Made by a program: the position numbers and the translations under genes. The notes under the pieces are model-generated. The model made no database searches, was not told where the DNA came from, and was given only the letters and a program-made list of their open reading frames with translations. 64,000 bases of DNA from Phyllobacterium pellucidum (GTDB taxonomy: Bacteria; Pseudomonadota; Alphaproteobacteria; Rhizobiales; Rhizobiaceae): assembly GCF_013327855.1 (NCBI RefSeq), contig NZ_JABUMX010000002.1:868001-932000 (forward strand). Reading direction: 5' to 3'. Every line of letters begins with the position of its first letter. The first letter of the stretch is position 1. Positions 43,906 through 52,968 of the stretch are shown here, in pieces.

Positions 43906-44457
43906 GTCGGCATCCAATATCTGGAGCAAGAAACGATGACAAGACCTCGAACCCGGCAATTCCATGTCGAGGTTTTAAAGCCGGTGCACAATTCTTTGAG
44001 ATTCGGGCGCGGTGCAACGGCAAGATCGCATCAGTTACCCGGGAGAGTGAACCTCGGGACAAGCGCCGTCCCTCGGTTGAAACGCGAGAATGACGGCAAC
44101 GGCGGATTAGGGTGACGGCACTTGTGGATTAGGGTGCCGGCAGTGGTGGACAAGGAAGACTGCAATGCTGGTGGATGAGGGGGCACCTATTGATGCGCTG
44201 ACAAAGAGAGGATCGCGTCGTCGCAATTCAAATGATCTCGGACCGGCTATATTGGGTGCGAAGACGCGTTACTTTAATTTTCCCACCTTCCCGGTCATCC
44301 GTGTGCTTTGACCCGAGGAGCCATTCGCAACTTGGCCGAGTCATCCACTTGACAGGCAGTTTCTACGCACATATACCCCGCCCGTCCCTGTCGATTGACA
44401 GCGCGTTCCCCGGTACAGCTTTAAAGGCAGGCCATTGACGGAACGCTTGGCATATGG
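43906..44457. other. Gene-free stretch with IS-end-like repeats
   Basis: About 550 bp without a convincing coding frame. It contains the repeat set at 44104-44187; on either side I see nothing recognisable. The base composition is mixed and lower in GC toward the tRNA. Confidence 0.5.
44104..44187. repeat. Short direct repeats resembling the terminal repeats of IS21-type elements
   Basis: GGATTAGGGTGACGGCA at 44104 and GGATTAGGGTGCCGGCA at 44126 are 17-bp copies, 22 bp apart, with one mismatch. A third, diverged unit (GGATGAGGGGGCACC) is at 44173. Multiple short repeats of this kind occur at the ends of IS21-family elements, where the transposase binds. No transposase gene is present, so this would be a remnant end. 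The assignment rests on pattern memory. Confidence 0.4.
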
Positions 44458-44534
44458 GGCGAAGTAGCTCAGTAGGTTAGAGCAGAGGAATCATAATCCT
44501 TGTGTCGGGGGTTCGAATCCCTCCTTCGCTACCA
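44458..44534 (+). tRNA. tRNA-Met (anticodon CAT)
   Basis: A 77-nt cloverleaf including an encoded CCA. The acceptor stem is GGCGAAG with CTTCGCT (a G-U at the first pair), the D arm is GCTC...GAGC, and the anticodon loop ATCATAA carries CAT at the anticodon positions. The T arm is GGGGG-TTCGAAT-CCCTC. The pattern agrees with elongator tRNA-Met of alphaproteobacteria; a lysidine-modified tRNA-Ile (CAT) is the alternative. Confidence 0.93.
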
Positions 44535-44774
44535 TTTCTTTTCTCGATAGAATCAACCAGATACCAAGTTGACGGATGCCAGAATAGGCAGACTTGTGTC
44601 GCATCATGCTGCAACTGGCTGCTATTGATTAACAACGATTTTATTGGAAGGGCGGCGTATCCATGGGCAATATTTGCAATCAAAGCTCTATTTTAGTTTT
44701 GGTCGCTTTTCGACGGTTGTCGATCACGTTGTCCTGAGGGAGGCCAAGTGGCCTCCCGCGACATGACCGGACAC

Positions 44775-46439
44775 TTATTGAGGCCGCAACGCTTCTAAAT
44801 CGTTAAGCCGTTTAAGCGCGTCTTGCTGGCGCAGCATCCCGTAGTTGATGCCGCTTGCATTGAGCGAACTGCCTTCCTGATAAGGAAACTGAGTAAAATC
44901 AGAGAAAAATTCCTTGATCTTGCCTTGGACTGGCACAAGCAACCACATGTTGCGAGCGAGGAATTCGAGCGCACCGCCTCCATCCTCCATACCGCGCTCA
45001 TACGGATCCATACGCAAGTTCGCGATAAGAGCCCAACTCGGCACTTCCCTGGTGGCCGTTGCAATGTTGCCGTGGCTGGCGACTGCAAAGCTCAACTTCC
45101 AGTCGTTCCAACGTATGGCATTGAGGTTGCCGCCTTGATCGAAGTAATACACCGCGTCACGCGGGCCGGTTGGCGTGTCCCCCTTGAGTAACGGCATGAG
45201 ATCATAACCATCCAGGTGGACTTTGAAATCCTTCGAGCCGGATTTGAAGCCTGTCTTCATTTGGTCCTTGAGATCGGGGATGCCGGCCGCGCTTGCGAAT
45301 GTCGGCATCCAATCCATGAGCGTAACAATGTCGTTAACCTCCGTCCCAGGTTTGACGACTCCTGGCCAGCGGACCATCATGGGAATACGGAAACCGCCCT
45401 CCCACGTCGTTCCCTTTTCGCCGTGGAACATTGTCTGGGCGCCATCCGGCCAAAGCGCGAGTTCAGCGCCATTGTCGGTCGTGTAAAGGACAATGGTATT
45501 TTCGGCGATTCCGAGTTCATCTAACTGATCGAGAAGCTGTCCGACGTGTCCATCATGTTCGACCATGCCGTCAGCATGAATTCCTTTGCCTGTTTTTCCC
45601 ATCGAGTCAGGCTTAAGGTGCGTGAAGACGTGCATCCGCGTGGAATTGAACCAGACGAAAAACGGCTTGTCTGCCTTATGCTGGCGATCGATATAGTCCT
45701 TGGCAGCAGCAAGGAATTCCTCATCGATGGTTTCCATCCGCTTGGTATTGAGCGCGCCCGTATCTTCGATCTTTCCATCCGCACTCGACTTGATCACACC
45801 GCGCGGGCCGAACTGCTTTCGGAAAGACGGATCCTTCGGATAAAAATATCCCTCGGGCTCTTCCTCAGCATTCAGGTGATAGAGATTGCCGAAAAATTCG
45901 TCAAAGCCATGATTTGTCGGCAGGTGTTGATCCTGATCGCCGAGGTGGTTCTTCCCGAACTGGCCTGTGGCGTATCCTTTCGACTTCATTACATCGGCAA
46001 TGGTTGGCATCCAATCCTGGATACCGTGCGGATCGCCCGGCATGCCTATAGTAAGAAGTCCGGTGCGAAAGGGCTCCTGACCGAGAATGAAGGACGCACG
46101 GCCCGCAGTGCAACTTTGCTGACCATAGGAATCCGTAAAGATCGCGCCTTCTTTTGCGATGCGGTCGATATTCGGAGTACGATACCCCATCAACCCCATT
46201 GTGTGGGCGCTGATCTGTGGAATACCAATATCGTCGCCAAATATGACGAGAATGTTCGGCGGCTTACCTGACCCGCCGGATTGGGCTTCGGCGGCGGGCT
46301 GTTGAGTTTGTGCGTTACTTCGATCCACGGTGGAGGCCACAGCAAGGGCCGCGACGGCAAGGGAACTGCCGCCAAGCAAAAGTTCGCGGCGGCTGACGGA
46401 AGGTGCTCCGTCCGACTTTCCGGTCTTTGTATCCTTCAT
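44775..46439 (-). CDS. Arylsulfatase-type sulfatase, TAT-exported
   Basis: A 554-residue sulfatase that hydrolyses sulfate esters, probably in the periplasm. A twin-arginine signal (SVSRRELLLGGSSLAVAALA) opens the protein. The metal-binding DD pair is in ILVIFGDDIG, and the formylglycine motif is CTAGR (Cys110), which needs maturation by a formylglycine-generating enzyme not in this window. GQFGKNHLGDQ and TTDNGAELALWPDGAQT are further family signatures. The ATG follows GAGGAGAATTTCCG. The GC content looks lower than the rest of the window, and a broken second sulfatase lies upstream, so recent acquisition is plausible. Confidence 0.92.
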   Translation of the reverse strand: MKDTKTGKSDGAPSVSRRELLLGGSSLAVAALAVASTVDRSNAQTQQPAAEAQSGGSGKPPNILVIFGDDIGIPQISAHTMGLMGYRTPNIDRIAKEGAIFTDSYGQQSCTAGRASFILGQEPFRTGLLTIGMPGDPHGIQDWMPTIADVMKSKGYATGQFGKNHLGDQDQHLPTNHGFDEFFGNLYHLNAEEEPEGYFYPKDPSFRKQFGPRGVIKSSADGKIEDTGALNTKRMETIDEEFLAAAKDYIDRQHKADKPFFVWFNSTRMHVFTHLKPDSMGKTGKGIHADGMVEHDGHVGQLLDQLDELGIAENTIVLYTTDNGAELALWPDGAQTMFHGEKGTTWEGGFRIPMMVRWPGVVKPGTEVNDIVTLMDWMPTFASAAGIPDLKDQMKTGFKSGSKDFKVHLDGYDLMPLLKGDTPTGPRDAVYYFDQGGNLNAIRWNDWKLSFAVASHGNIATATREVPSWALIANLRMDPYERGMEDGGGALEFLARNMWLLVPVQGKIKEFFSDFTQFPYQEGSSLNASGINYGMLRQQDALKRLNDLEALRPQ

Positions 46440-46600
46440 CGGAAATTCTCCTCAAGAGATTACAATGCGATTGCAATTCAGGCGTGAAAATTCATAGGTG
46501 GAAGTACGTTACGGTAAATCCGCGCGTAAATATGTGCTTGTCCGAATTTCAGGCGATGCAACTTTACTCCCCAAGAGCATAGTAAAAACTAGGAAAATAT

Positions 46601-46834
46601 TGTGCTTCCTATGGAGACACTGGTCCCTATCTTGGGGGTGCAGCCAGAGGCATACCCACGCCTAACATTGATCAGCTTGCGAAGGACGGAATCATGTTCA
46701 CGTCCTTTTATGCTCAACCGAGCTGCATTCCCGGACGGGCTGCGATTCAAACCGGTCGGATTCCAAAGCGATCAGAGATGACAACGGTGCTCAGACAGCA
46801 GTACGCCAGCGACCAGTCCATGGTGCTATTTTGA
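46601..46834 (+). pseudogene. Fragment of a second sulfatase
   Basis: Translating the plus strand from about 46601 gives [20 protein letters not shown], then [18 protein letters not shown]: the N-terminal sulfatase core with the formylglycine motif CIPGR. The frame lacks a start and its metal-binding beginning, and it stops at 46834 after 78 codons, where a sulfatase should continue for 400 or more. Its 5' side has in-frame stops. It is on the opposite strand to the intact sulfatase and differs in sequence, so it is a separate decayed gene and not a duplication. Confidence 0.85.
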
Positions 46835-47101
46835 CCTGTTATTATCGCCCTGCTTTATCGTATTGAACCGTTGCAGCGTGTTGTAGCGCAAGTTCCTGAT
46901 TTCAACGACGCCGCCTTCCAGAACCGTGTAGACAACTTCCCCGTTCTTGGCTGTCGCGGTTTCGCCGGGTTTGCCCTCGCCTCTTATGATCTTGTTTATG
47001 GTTGCAAGCTGAGATGTGCTGTCGTCCTCGGCAAATGCGGGCGGGGAATGCAGGCCGATGGTAAAGACCAAGGAAAGAAGAGCCGTTACTGGTCTGATCA
47101 T
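46826..47101 (-). CDS. Small exported hypothetical protein
   Basis: A 91-residue protein with a signal peptide of about 24 residues ([24 protein letters not shown]). The mature part is polar: [20 protein letters not shown], then [19 protein letters not shown]. The GEVVYT and RYNTLQRFN patterns suggest a small beta-rich domain of unknown function. The ATG at 47101 has GAGGA close upstream; an ATG at 47116 is in frame. Its end overlaps the sulfatase pseudogene's stop by 9 bp, which suggests the pseudogene was cut at this boundary. Confidence 0.7.
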   Translation of the reverse strand: MIRPVTALLSLVFTIGLHSPPAFAEDDSTSQLATINKIIRGEGKPGETATAKNGEVVYTVLEGGVVEIRNLRYNTLQRFNTIKQGDNNRSK

Positions 47102-47267
47102 GACTATCCTCAGCAAGGTGAGCGCAAAGCAAAGCGTCGCAACTTAACTCAATTTGTGCCTTGATGGCGAACGTCATTCTTGGCCATCCTTGATGACTTT
47201 TGCAGCGCTTGCCAGTATTGAATGCTTGGGCCCAGTCAGGGCGAACCTCCCGCACCGGAGCAGAGAA

Positions 47268-47897
47268 ATGCCATCGAGCGAATTGTTGATCGCGTTCCTG
47301 ATAACGACGGCGATCTTCGCCTATATTCCAGGGCCAGCCATGCTCTACGCCGCCGCCCAGACGATCGCGCGCGGACGCCGTGCGGGCTTGATGGCATCCC
47401 TCGGCATTCATCTTGGTTGCTATGTCCATGTCATTGCCGCCGCGGCGGGCCTGTCGATGCTCTTTCACGCCGTGCCAATGCTCTACATGCTGGTGAAGCT
47501 TGCCGGTGCTGCCTATCTTGTCTGGCTCGGCATCTCGTTGTTTCGTGCCAGGGTCGAGGATGTCGCGCTGCCCGGGATTGAGGCAAAGTCCGGCCGCCGC
47601 GCATTCCTTGAGAGTATCAGCGTCGAAGTGCTTAACCCCAAGACCGCCATTTTCTTCATGGCGTTCCTGCCGCAATTCATTGATGCTTCGGCGGCATTCC
47701 CCATCTGGGTACAGTTCCTGATCCTTGGAACAATCGTCAACCTGATGTTTTCATCCGCCGACATCGTCTGCGTCTTTCTCGCTGGGGCAATTGTCACGCG
47801 GCTCCGGCGCTCAAACCACGCCCGCAGGCTCATGCAGCGGGCCGGCGGCGCCCTGCTCGTCGGTCTCGGCACCCATCTCGCCTTGCAGCGCAGCTAG
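47268..47897 (+). CDS. LysE family translocator (amino acid exporter)
   Basis: A 209-residue inner-membrane exporter of the RhtB/LysE family with about six hydrophobic segments. The N-terminus LLIAFLITTAIFAYIPGPAMLY contains the family motif, and GRRAGLMASLGIHLGCYVHV and SVEVLNPKTAIFFMAFLPQF are further hallmarks. The substrate is probably an amino acid such as homoserine or threonine. The ATG at 47268 has GGAG upstream. Convergent with the hydrolase gene, overlapping by 4 bp. Confidence 0.92.
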   Translation: MPSSELLIAFLITTAIFAYIPGPAMLYAAAQTIARGRRAGLMASLGIHLGCYVHVIAAAAGLSMLFHAVPMLYMLVKLAGAAYLVWLGISLFRARVEDVALPGIEAKSGRRAFLESISVEVLNPKTAIFFMAFLPQFIDASAAFPIWVQFLILGTIVNLMFSSADIVCVFLAGAIVTRLRRSNHARRLMQRAGGALLVGLGTHLALQRS

Positions 47898-48472
47898 TCT
47901 CCTGTCGGCTCCTCACTCCGTCCGGTGACCGCCCGAACGTCACGCGCGACCTCGCGCATATCATTGTTGAGCTGATGGTCCCGGCCTTCGAGCGTGCAGA
48001 TCACCGCGTGCGGCAGAGCTTTCATATAAAGGTCCGTGTGCGCGGCGGGCACCACATCGTCGGCCGTTCCGCGATAAAGATAGATGGGAATGCCGCGCGG
48101 AAGGCGATCCGCAAGGTCGTCGCACGCCCCGATGTCATCGTCCGGCCACCCGCCTTCGCCGATGAAAGGCGGTGCTATCAGGAACAGCCCGCCAAACGCG
48201 CGTGGTAAGGCCGATTCCGCGAGGACGTGCAGCAGGATCGTGCCGCCGACCGAGTGGCCGACAAGAATTGCACCGTCGTCCAGGCCATCGAACGCGCTGA
48301 GCAACGCACCTTTCCAGGCGGCATACTTCGGATCACCCTCATCGGGCATGCGCGGATAGTGGACCGGATAGGCGGCACCGAGTTCCTGTCGGAGGCTCTC
48401 CGCAAGCTTGTCGTCCCAGTGATCGTGGGTACCTTCCCCGGCGCCTTGAACGAAGAGGATATCTCTGGCCAT
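47894..48472 (-). CDS. Small alpha/beta hydrolase, RBBP9/YdeN type
   Basis: A 192-residue alpha/beta-hydrolase-fold protein. The nucleophile elbow is GHSVGG; the acid lies near GTADDVVP and the histidine in GRDHQL, making the usual triad. RBBP9/YdeN relatives are serine hydrolases of unclear natural substrate. It stands between the LysE gene (convergent) and the LysR gene (same strand, 60 bp), so regulation by that LysR protein is conceivable. Confidence 0.85.
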   Translation of the reverse strand: MARDILFVQGAGEGTHDHWDDKLAESLRQELGAAYPVHYPRMPDEGDPKYAAWKGALLSAFDGLDDGAILVGHSVGGTILLHVLAESALPRAFGGLFLIAPPFIGEGGWPDDDIGACDDLADRLPRGIPIYLYRGTADDVVPAAHTDLYMKALPHAVICTLEGRDHQLNNDMREVARDVRAVTGRSEEPTGD

Positions 48473-48532
48473 CTCCCGATTTTATGCGACTGCACTGACG
48501 GGTACAAGACGCGGGCCCGGCGCACAGGCACC

Positions 48533-49444
48533 TCAGGTGGTAAGGGACAATGCCGCCATTCTCTCGCGTAGCAATGGAACGGCAAAATCCACGAATGCGC
48601 GAAGTTTCAGTGGAGTCCGCCCTTGCGCGACATAGACCGCGCTTACCGGCCATGGCGCTGGCTCGAAGTCTTCAAGCAGGAGGACAAGTTTTCCAGCGGA
48701 GACAGCGCCTTGCGCCTGGTAGGAGAGCAATCGCGTAATGCCGAGCTCGGCCGCCGCCGCGTCGGCCGCCGCTTCGGCGGTGGTCACGCTGAGCCGCGAT
48801 TGTACAGGAACGTCGATCTCGCGCTTTCCCTCGACGAAGGTCCATATCCTGGGCGAGTTGAATCCCTCGAAGGTGATGCAGTCATGGGTCGCGAGTTCTT
48901 CCGGGCGTGCGGGTGTGCCACGTCTTGATAGATAGGCCGGGCTTGCATAGGCGGCCCGTCGGATCATCCCGACCTTCGTCGCCACGAGATTGCTGTCCGG
49001 CAGATTGCCGATGCGGATGGCAAGGTCGATGTGATCCTCGATCAGATTGACCTGCCGATCGCTAAGGCTCAACCGGAGATTGATCTGTGGATAGGCCTTG
49101 AGGAATTCGGTTACCACCGGCAGCACATGCAAACGGCCGAAAACGATGGGCGCGGTGACGGTCAGGTCGCCCTTTGGCGCTACAAACTCCCCGGCAGCTA
49201 TCCGCTCCGCTTCTTCGACCTGCTGCAGAATCATTTTGCTCGCCTCAACATAGGCGCGCCCGGCGTCGGTTAGCTCGAACTGCCGGCTCGAGCGTATCAG
49301 GAGACGCGTATCGAGGTAGGCCTCGAGTTCGGCCACTTTTCGACTTACCGTTGCAAGCGGTATGTCTAGTCGTCGGGAAGCCGAAGACAGACTGCCCGCG
49401 TCCACGGCAGCCAGAAGCACGGCCATTGCATCAAGACGATCCAT
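48533..49444 (-). CDS. LysR family transcriptional regulator
   Basis: A 303-residue LysR-type regulator. The winged helix is at residues about 1-60 (MAVLLAAVDAGSLSSASRRL, ATVSRKVAELEAYL), followed by the effector-binding domain (RLHVLPVVTEFLKAYPQINL, DLAIRIGNLPDSNLVATKVG). The start at ATG 49444 follows GGAAGG at 5 nt; a second ATG four codons upstream is less likely. It is divergent from the FMN-barrel gene at 49549 across about 100 bp and probably regulates it. The DLAIRIGNL stretch places it in the quinone/oxidant-sensing type branch only loosely. Confidence 0.9.
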   Translation of the reverse strand: MDRLDAMAVLLAAVDAGSLSSASRRLDIPLATVSRKVAELEAYLDTRLLIRSSRQFELTDAGRAYVEASKMILQQVEEAERIAAGEFVAPKGDLTVTAPIVFGRLHVLPVVTEFLKAYPQINLRLSLSDRQVNLIEDHIDLAIRIGNLPDSNLVATKVGMIRRAAYASPAYLSRRGTPARPEELATHDCITFEGFNSPRIWTFVEGKREIDVPVQSRLSVTTAEAAADAAAAELGITRLLSYQAQGAVSAGKLVLLLEDFEPAPWPVSAVYVAQGRTPLKLRAFVDFAVPLLRERMAALSLTT

Positions 49445-49548
49445 CAAGCCTTCCATATTTTGGTAGGATAACTCCCGATTTCCCTTTCTACTGCGATTTG
49501 ATGAAAGAAGCTATATATGCGTCACGTTCAACGCACGAGGTCACAGTC

Positions 49549-50172
49549 ATGTCGTCCGCCCCTGCCTATTCAAGCGATGTAGCCTTCACGCCGACGGTAA
49601 AATCGATCCAGGCGCGCAAGGGTTCGCGCGCCGGTTATGCCAGCATGGAAGAGCGTGGCTCGTGGCGGACGGGGTTCACTCCCGATCTCGTCGCCTTTAT
49701 CGAGAGCCAGACCAGTGTTTTCCTTGCCACCGCCAATGCGGAAGGCCAGCCCTATATCCAGCATCGCGGCGGCCCGGCGGGGTTCATGCACGTTGTCGAT
49801 GACCATACGATCGCCTTCGCCGACTTTGCCGGCAATCGGCAGTACATCACGCAAGGCAATCTGGAAGACAATTCAAAGGCCTACCTTTTTCTCATCGACT
49901 ACCGTACGCGCCAGCGCGTGAAGCTTTGGGGCGAGGCCGAGGTGGTCGAAGACGCTGAACTCACCGCAAAGCTCATGCCCGAGAACTATCGGGCCCGCCC
50001 GGAACAGGTGATCATTTTCAGGGTTGCTGCCTGGGATGCGAACTGCCCGCAACATATACCCCTGCGATTCGAGGCTGCGGAGGTCGAAGCAATCGTCGCA
50101 GGGCGTGACGTAAGGATCAAGGAACTCGAGGCCGAGGTAGCACGTCTGTGTAAAGCGCAATCCTCGCAGTAA
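49549..50172 (+). CDS. Pyridoxamine 5'-phosphate oxidase family protein (FMN-binding split barrel)
   Basis: A 207-residue protein. Residues about 40-160 form a split-barrel flavin-binding fold: FIESQTSVFLATANAEGQPY, IQHRGGPAGFMHVVDD, FADFAGNRQYITQGNLEDN and TRQRVKLWGEAEVVED. The C-terminal PQHIPLRFEAAEV segment and final helix are typical of the larger PPOX-like group. It is likely a flavin-dependent reductase or oxidase of unknown substrate. GAGG lies 9 nt before the ATG. Divergent from the LysR gene. Confidence 0.88.
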   Translation: MSSAPAYSSDVAFTPTVKSIQARKGSRAGYASMEERGSWRTGFTPDLVAFIESQTSVFLATANAEGQPYIQHRGGPAGFMHVVDDHTIAFADFAGNRQYITQGNLEDNSKAYLFLIDYRTRQRVKLWGEAEVVEDAELTAKLMPENYRARPEQVIIFRVAAWDANCPQHIPLRFEAAEVEAIVAGRDVRIKELEAEVARLCKAQSSQ

Positions 50173-50332
50173 CCCAATCGATTTTCGGCGGGATTTGCGG
50201 GCTGTTGCCCTGCTGCCACGCAGGTGAAATAGGCGGTCTGCAACCGGCAAAAGTAGCGAGTTGTTAACCTTGGTTTTCTATTCAAATAGGGAGCCCATCG
50301 GGTAACACCACACCATTCCGTTTGCAGGCATC

Positions 50333-52906
50333 ATGCGCATCCCAAGAACAAATTTTCCAATTAAAACAGACGAATATGAGTTCGAGACCGAATTGGAGCG
50401 GGTGCCGAATCGCGTCCCTCCATATGAGGCACCGGTCGCTGCGCCCGCGCCGGCACAAGCGCCGCTACGCGCCGCCGAGCCGCCCCGCCGTGTGAGCGCC
50501 CAATATGAACCTGTCGACGTGCGTCGCAGCATCACGCCTGCGGTGCCGGCCCGTCCGGTATCCCCCGCCATACGCCCGCAGCGGGTAAACCCGATGAACG
50601 CTGACGACCCGTCGCTGCCGATCTCCAAACGCATGTTTTCGCTTTCCGAGAATGTCCGGTTTACCCGTACGCCCGACAGCGAACTCCTGAAGGGCAAGCT
50701 GCCGGAGATCAGGCCGGCGCCTCGGCCGGCCGCGTCCACGGCAAAGCCCACGCCGATCGCTGTGCCGCAAGCACCCGCTGTGCCGCAACCGCCATACGTC
50801 GCGGCAGCGCCGCGCCAGGCACCCGCACGTATACAAAAGGTACCCGCACCCACTCGGGCCGCAGAAGTGGGGCAAGCGTCGCTACCGCCGGTAAGCGCCT
50901 CGCCCCTCGCCTATGTCTCGGACTTTGCCTTCTTTGATTCGATGAATATTCCCCTCGATACAGCGCCGAAAATTGTCGCGCCGGCCCGGCCGAACCCGAA
51001 GCCGGCCTTCAGCCTTGATGAAATCACCGCCCGGTTTCGCATCGTCGAGTGCACGCCGGCAGGTGCCCTGGAGGCAGCGCGGAAGCCCCGGCTTGTGGCA
51101 CCGCCACTGGATTCCGCGCCGGTTGAAGAAAGGCTCATCGAAACGTCCGCGCCGATCGTAGCGGAAGTGATCGAGGCCGAGATCGTTATGGACACCATCG
51201 AGCCCATGGTCGTGATCGAGGCCGAGCCGGCCCCGGTCGTCATTGCACCGACCCAAACGGCAAAGCGGCGCGACATAGTACGCTCCGCACAGCCGCTCGC
51301 GCCCCGCCCGTTCGCGCTTGCACCGGCTGCGGACCGTGCGATTGCAGCCACGCATTCGGGCGGATATGAGAAGCCGCCGGTGACGCTGCTCCAGGAGGCG
51401 GTGACGCAGGATGCGGTCACGATCTCGCAGGAGACGCTGGAGCAGAATGCCGGCCTCCTCGAGAGCGTTCTTGAGGATTTCGGCGTGCGCGGCGAAATCA
51501 TCCACGTTCGGCCGGGGCCGGTCGTGACGCTCTATGAATTCGAACCCGCCCCCGGCGTAAAATCGTCCCGCGTCATCAACCTTGCCGACGACATTGCCCG
51601 CTCGATGTCGGCGCTCTCGGCCCGCGTCGCGGTCGTCCCGGGCCGCAACGTGATCGGCATCGAATTGCCCAATGCGACGCGCGAGACGGTTTATCTGCGC
51701 GAAATGGTTGCCTCGGAGAATTTCGACAAGACCAAGTTCAAGCTCGCTCTTTGCCTCGGCAAGACCATCGGCGGCGAGCCGGTGATTGCCGAACTCGCCA
51801 AGATGCCGCATCTTCTGGTTGCCGGCACGACAGGCTCCGGCAAATCCGTTGCCATCAACACCATGATCCTCTCCCTCCTCTACCGGCTGACGCCGGACGA
51901 GTGTCGGCTGATCATGGTCGATCCGAAGATGCTGGAATTGTCGATTTATGATGGCATTCCCCACCTTCTCACACCCGTCGTCACCGACCCGAAAAAGGCG
52001 GTCATGGCGCTGAAGTGGGCGGTGCGCGAGATGGAAGATCGCTACCGCAAAATGTCGAAGCTCGGGGTGCGCAACATCGACGGTTTCAATGCGCGCGTAA
52101 CCGGCGCCGCCGAAAAGGGCGAGACGGTCACATGCACTGTGCAGACCGGCTTCGACAAGGGCACGGGCGAGCCGATTTACGAGCAGGAAGCCATCGATCT
52201 GAAGCCGATGCCGTTCATCGTCATCATCGTCGATGAAATGGCCGACCTGATGATGGTCGCAGGCAAGGAGATCGAAGGCGCCATCCAGCGCCTGGCGCAG
52301 ATGGCGCGCGCCGCCGGCATCCATCTGATCATGGCGACGCAGCGCCCCTCCGTGGACGTCATCACCGGCACCATCAAGGCGAATTTCCCGACCCGCATCT
52401 CCTTCCAGGTCACCTCCAAGATCGACAGCCGCACCATCCTTGGCGAACAGGGCGCCGAACAACTTCTCGGCCAGGGCGATATGCTGCACATGATCGGCGG
52501 CGGGCGTATCTCCCGCGTCCATGGTCCCTTCGTTTCCGACGAGGAGGTCGAGAAGATCGTCGCGCACCTGAAGGCGCAGGGCCAGCCCGATTATCTCGAC
52601 ACCGTGACGGCGGACGAGAGCGAAGAAGAAGAGCCGGAAGCCGAGGACAGCGCAGTGTTCGACAAGAGCGCCATGGCAGCCGAGGATGGCAACGAACTCT
52701 ACGAACAGGCCGTCAAGGTGATGCTGCGCGACAAGAAGTGCTCGACCTCCTATATCCAGCGCCGCCTCGGCATCGGCTACAATCGCGCGGCATCATTGGT
52801 CGAGCGGATGGAAAAGGAAGGCCTGGTCGGGCCCGCCAACCATGTCGGCAAGCGTGAAATCCTGCATGGCCGTAGGGAAAGCGCCATGATCGACGATGTG
52901 GACTAA
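50333..52906 (+). CDS. ftsK: FtsK/SpoIIIE-type DNA translocase lacking membrane segments
   Basis: An 857-residue DNA pump. Residues about 1-370 are a Pro/Ala-rich, charged linker with no membrane segment. The alpha domain follows ([20 protein letters not shown]), then the RecA-like motor with Walker [13 protein letters not shown] near 506 and Walker [14 protein letters not shown] near 640. The C-terminal gamma winged helix ([22 protein letters not shown]) reads KOPS sites. Canonical FtsK has four N-terminal membrane helices anchoring it to the septum; this protein would need another anchor, and rhizobia usually also encode a membrane-bound copy. A terminator follows. Confidence 0.93.
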   Translation: MRIPRTNFPIKTDEYEFETELERVPNRVPPYEAPVAAPAPAQAPLRAAEPPRRVSAQYEPVDVRRSITPAVPARPVSPAIRPQRVNPMNADDPSLPISKRMFSLSENVRFTRTPDSELLKGKLPEIRPAPRPAASTAKPTPIAVPQAPAVPQPPYVAAAPRQAPARIQKVPAPTRAAEVGQASLPPVSASPLAYVSDFAFFDSMNIPLDTAPKIVAPARPNPKPAFSLDEITARFRIVECTPAGALEAARKPRLVAPPLDSAPVEERLIETSAPIVAEVIEAEIVMDTIEPMVVIEAEPAPVVIAPTQTAKRRDIVRSAQPLAPRPFALAPAADRAIAATHSGGYEKPPVTLLQEAVTQDAVTISQETLEQNAGLLESVLEDFGVRGEIIHVRPGPVVTLYEFEPAPGVKSSRVINLADDIARSMSALSARVAVVPGRNVIGIELPNATRETVYLREMVASENFDKTKFKLALCLGKTIGGEPVIAELAKMPHLLVAGTTGSGKSVAINTMILSLLYRLTPDECRLIMVDPKMLELSIYDGIPHLLTPVVTDPKKAVMALKWAVREMEDRYRKMSKLGVRNIDGFNARVTGAAEKGETVTCTVQTGFDKGTGEPIYEQEAIDLKPMPFIVIIVDEMADLMMVAGKEIEGAIQRLAQMARAAGIHLIMATQRPSVDVITGTIKANFPTRISFQVTSKIDSRTILGEQGAEQLLGQGDMLHMIGGGRISRVHGPFVSDEEVEKIVAHLKAQGQPDYLDTVTADESEEEEPEAEDSAVFDKSAMAAEDGNELYEQAVKVMLRDKKCSTSYIQRRLGIGYNRAASLVERMEKEGLVGPANHVGKREILHGRRESAMIDDVD

Positions 52907-52922
52907 CGACCCATTTAAACGC

Positions 52923-52955
52923 AAAAGGCCCGCGCCGGTAAAGCGCGGGCCTTTT
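52923..52955 (+). terminator. Terminator after ftsK, bidirectional
   Basis: Perfect 13-bp arms AAAAGGCCCGCGC and GCGCGGGCCTTTT with a 7-nt loop. It sits between convergent ftsK and the Tim44-type gene. Confidence 0.9.
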
Positions 52956-52968
52956 GTTTGTGAATGAA

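Noticed and set aside
44738..44757. GGGAGGCC-AAGT-GGCCTCCC hairpin after the sulfatase gene
   Set aside because: A perfect stem but no U-run on either strand; may be a weak terminator, not claimed as a feature.
50882..52567. 561-codon minus-strand frame opposite ftsK
   Set aside because: Antisense to the FtsK motor domain; repetitive Asp/Arg/Gly composition typical of a shadow frame.
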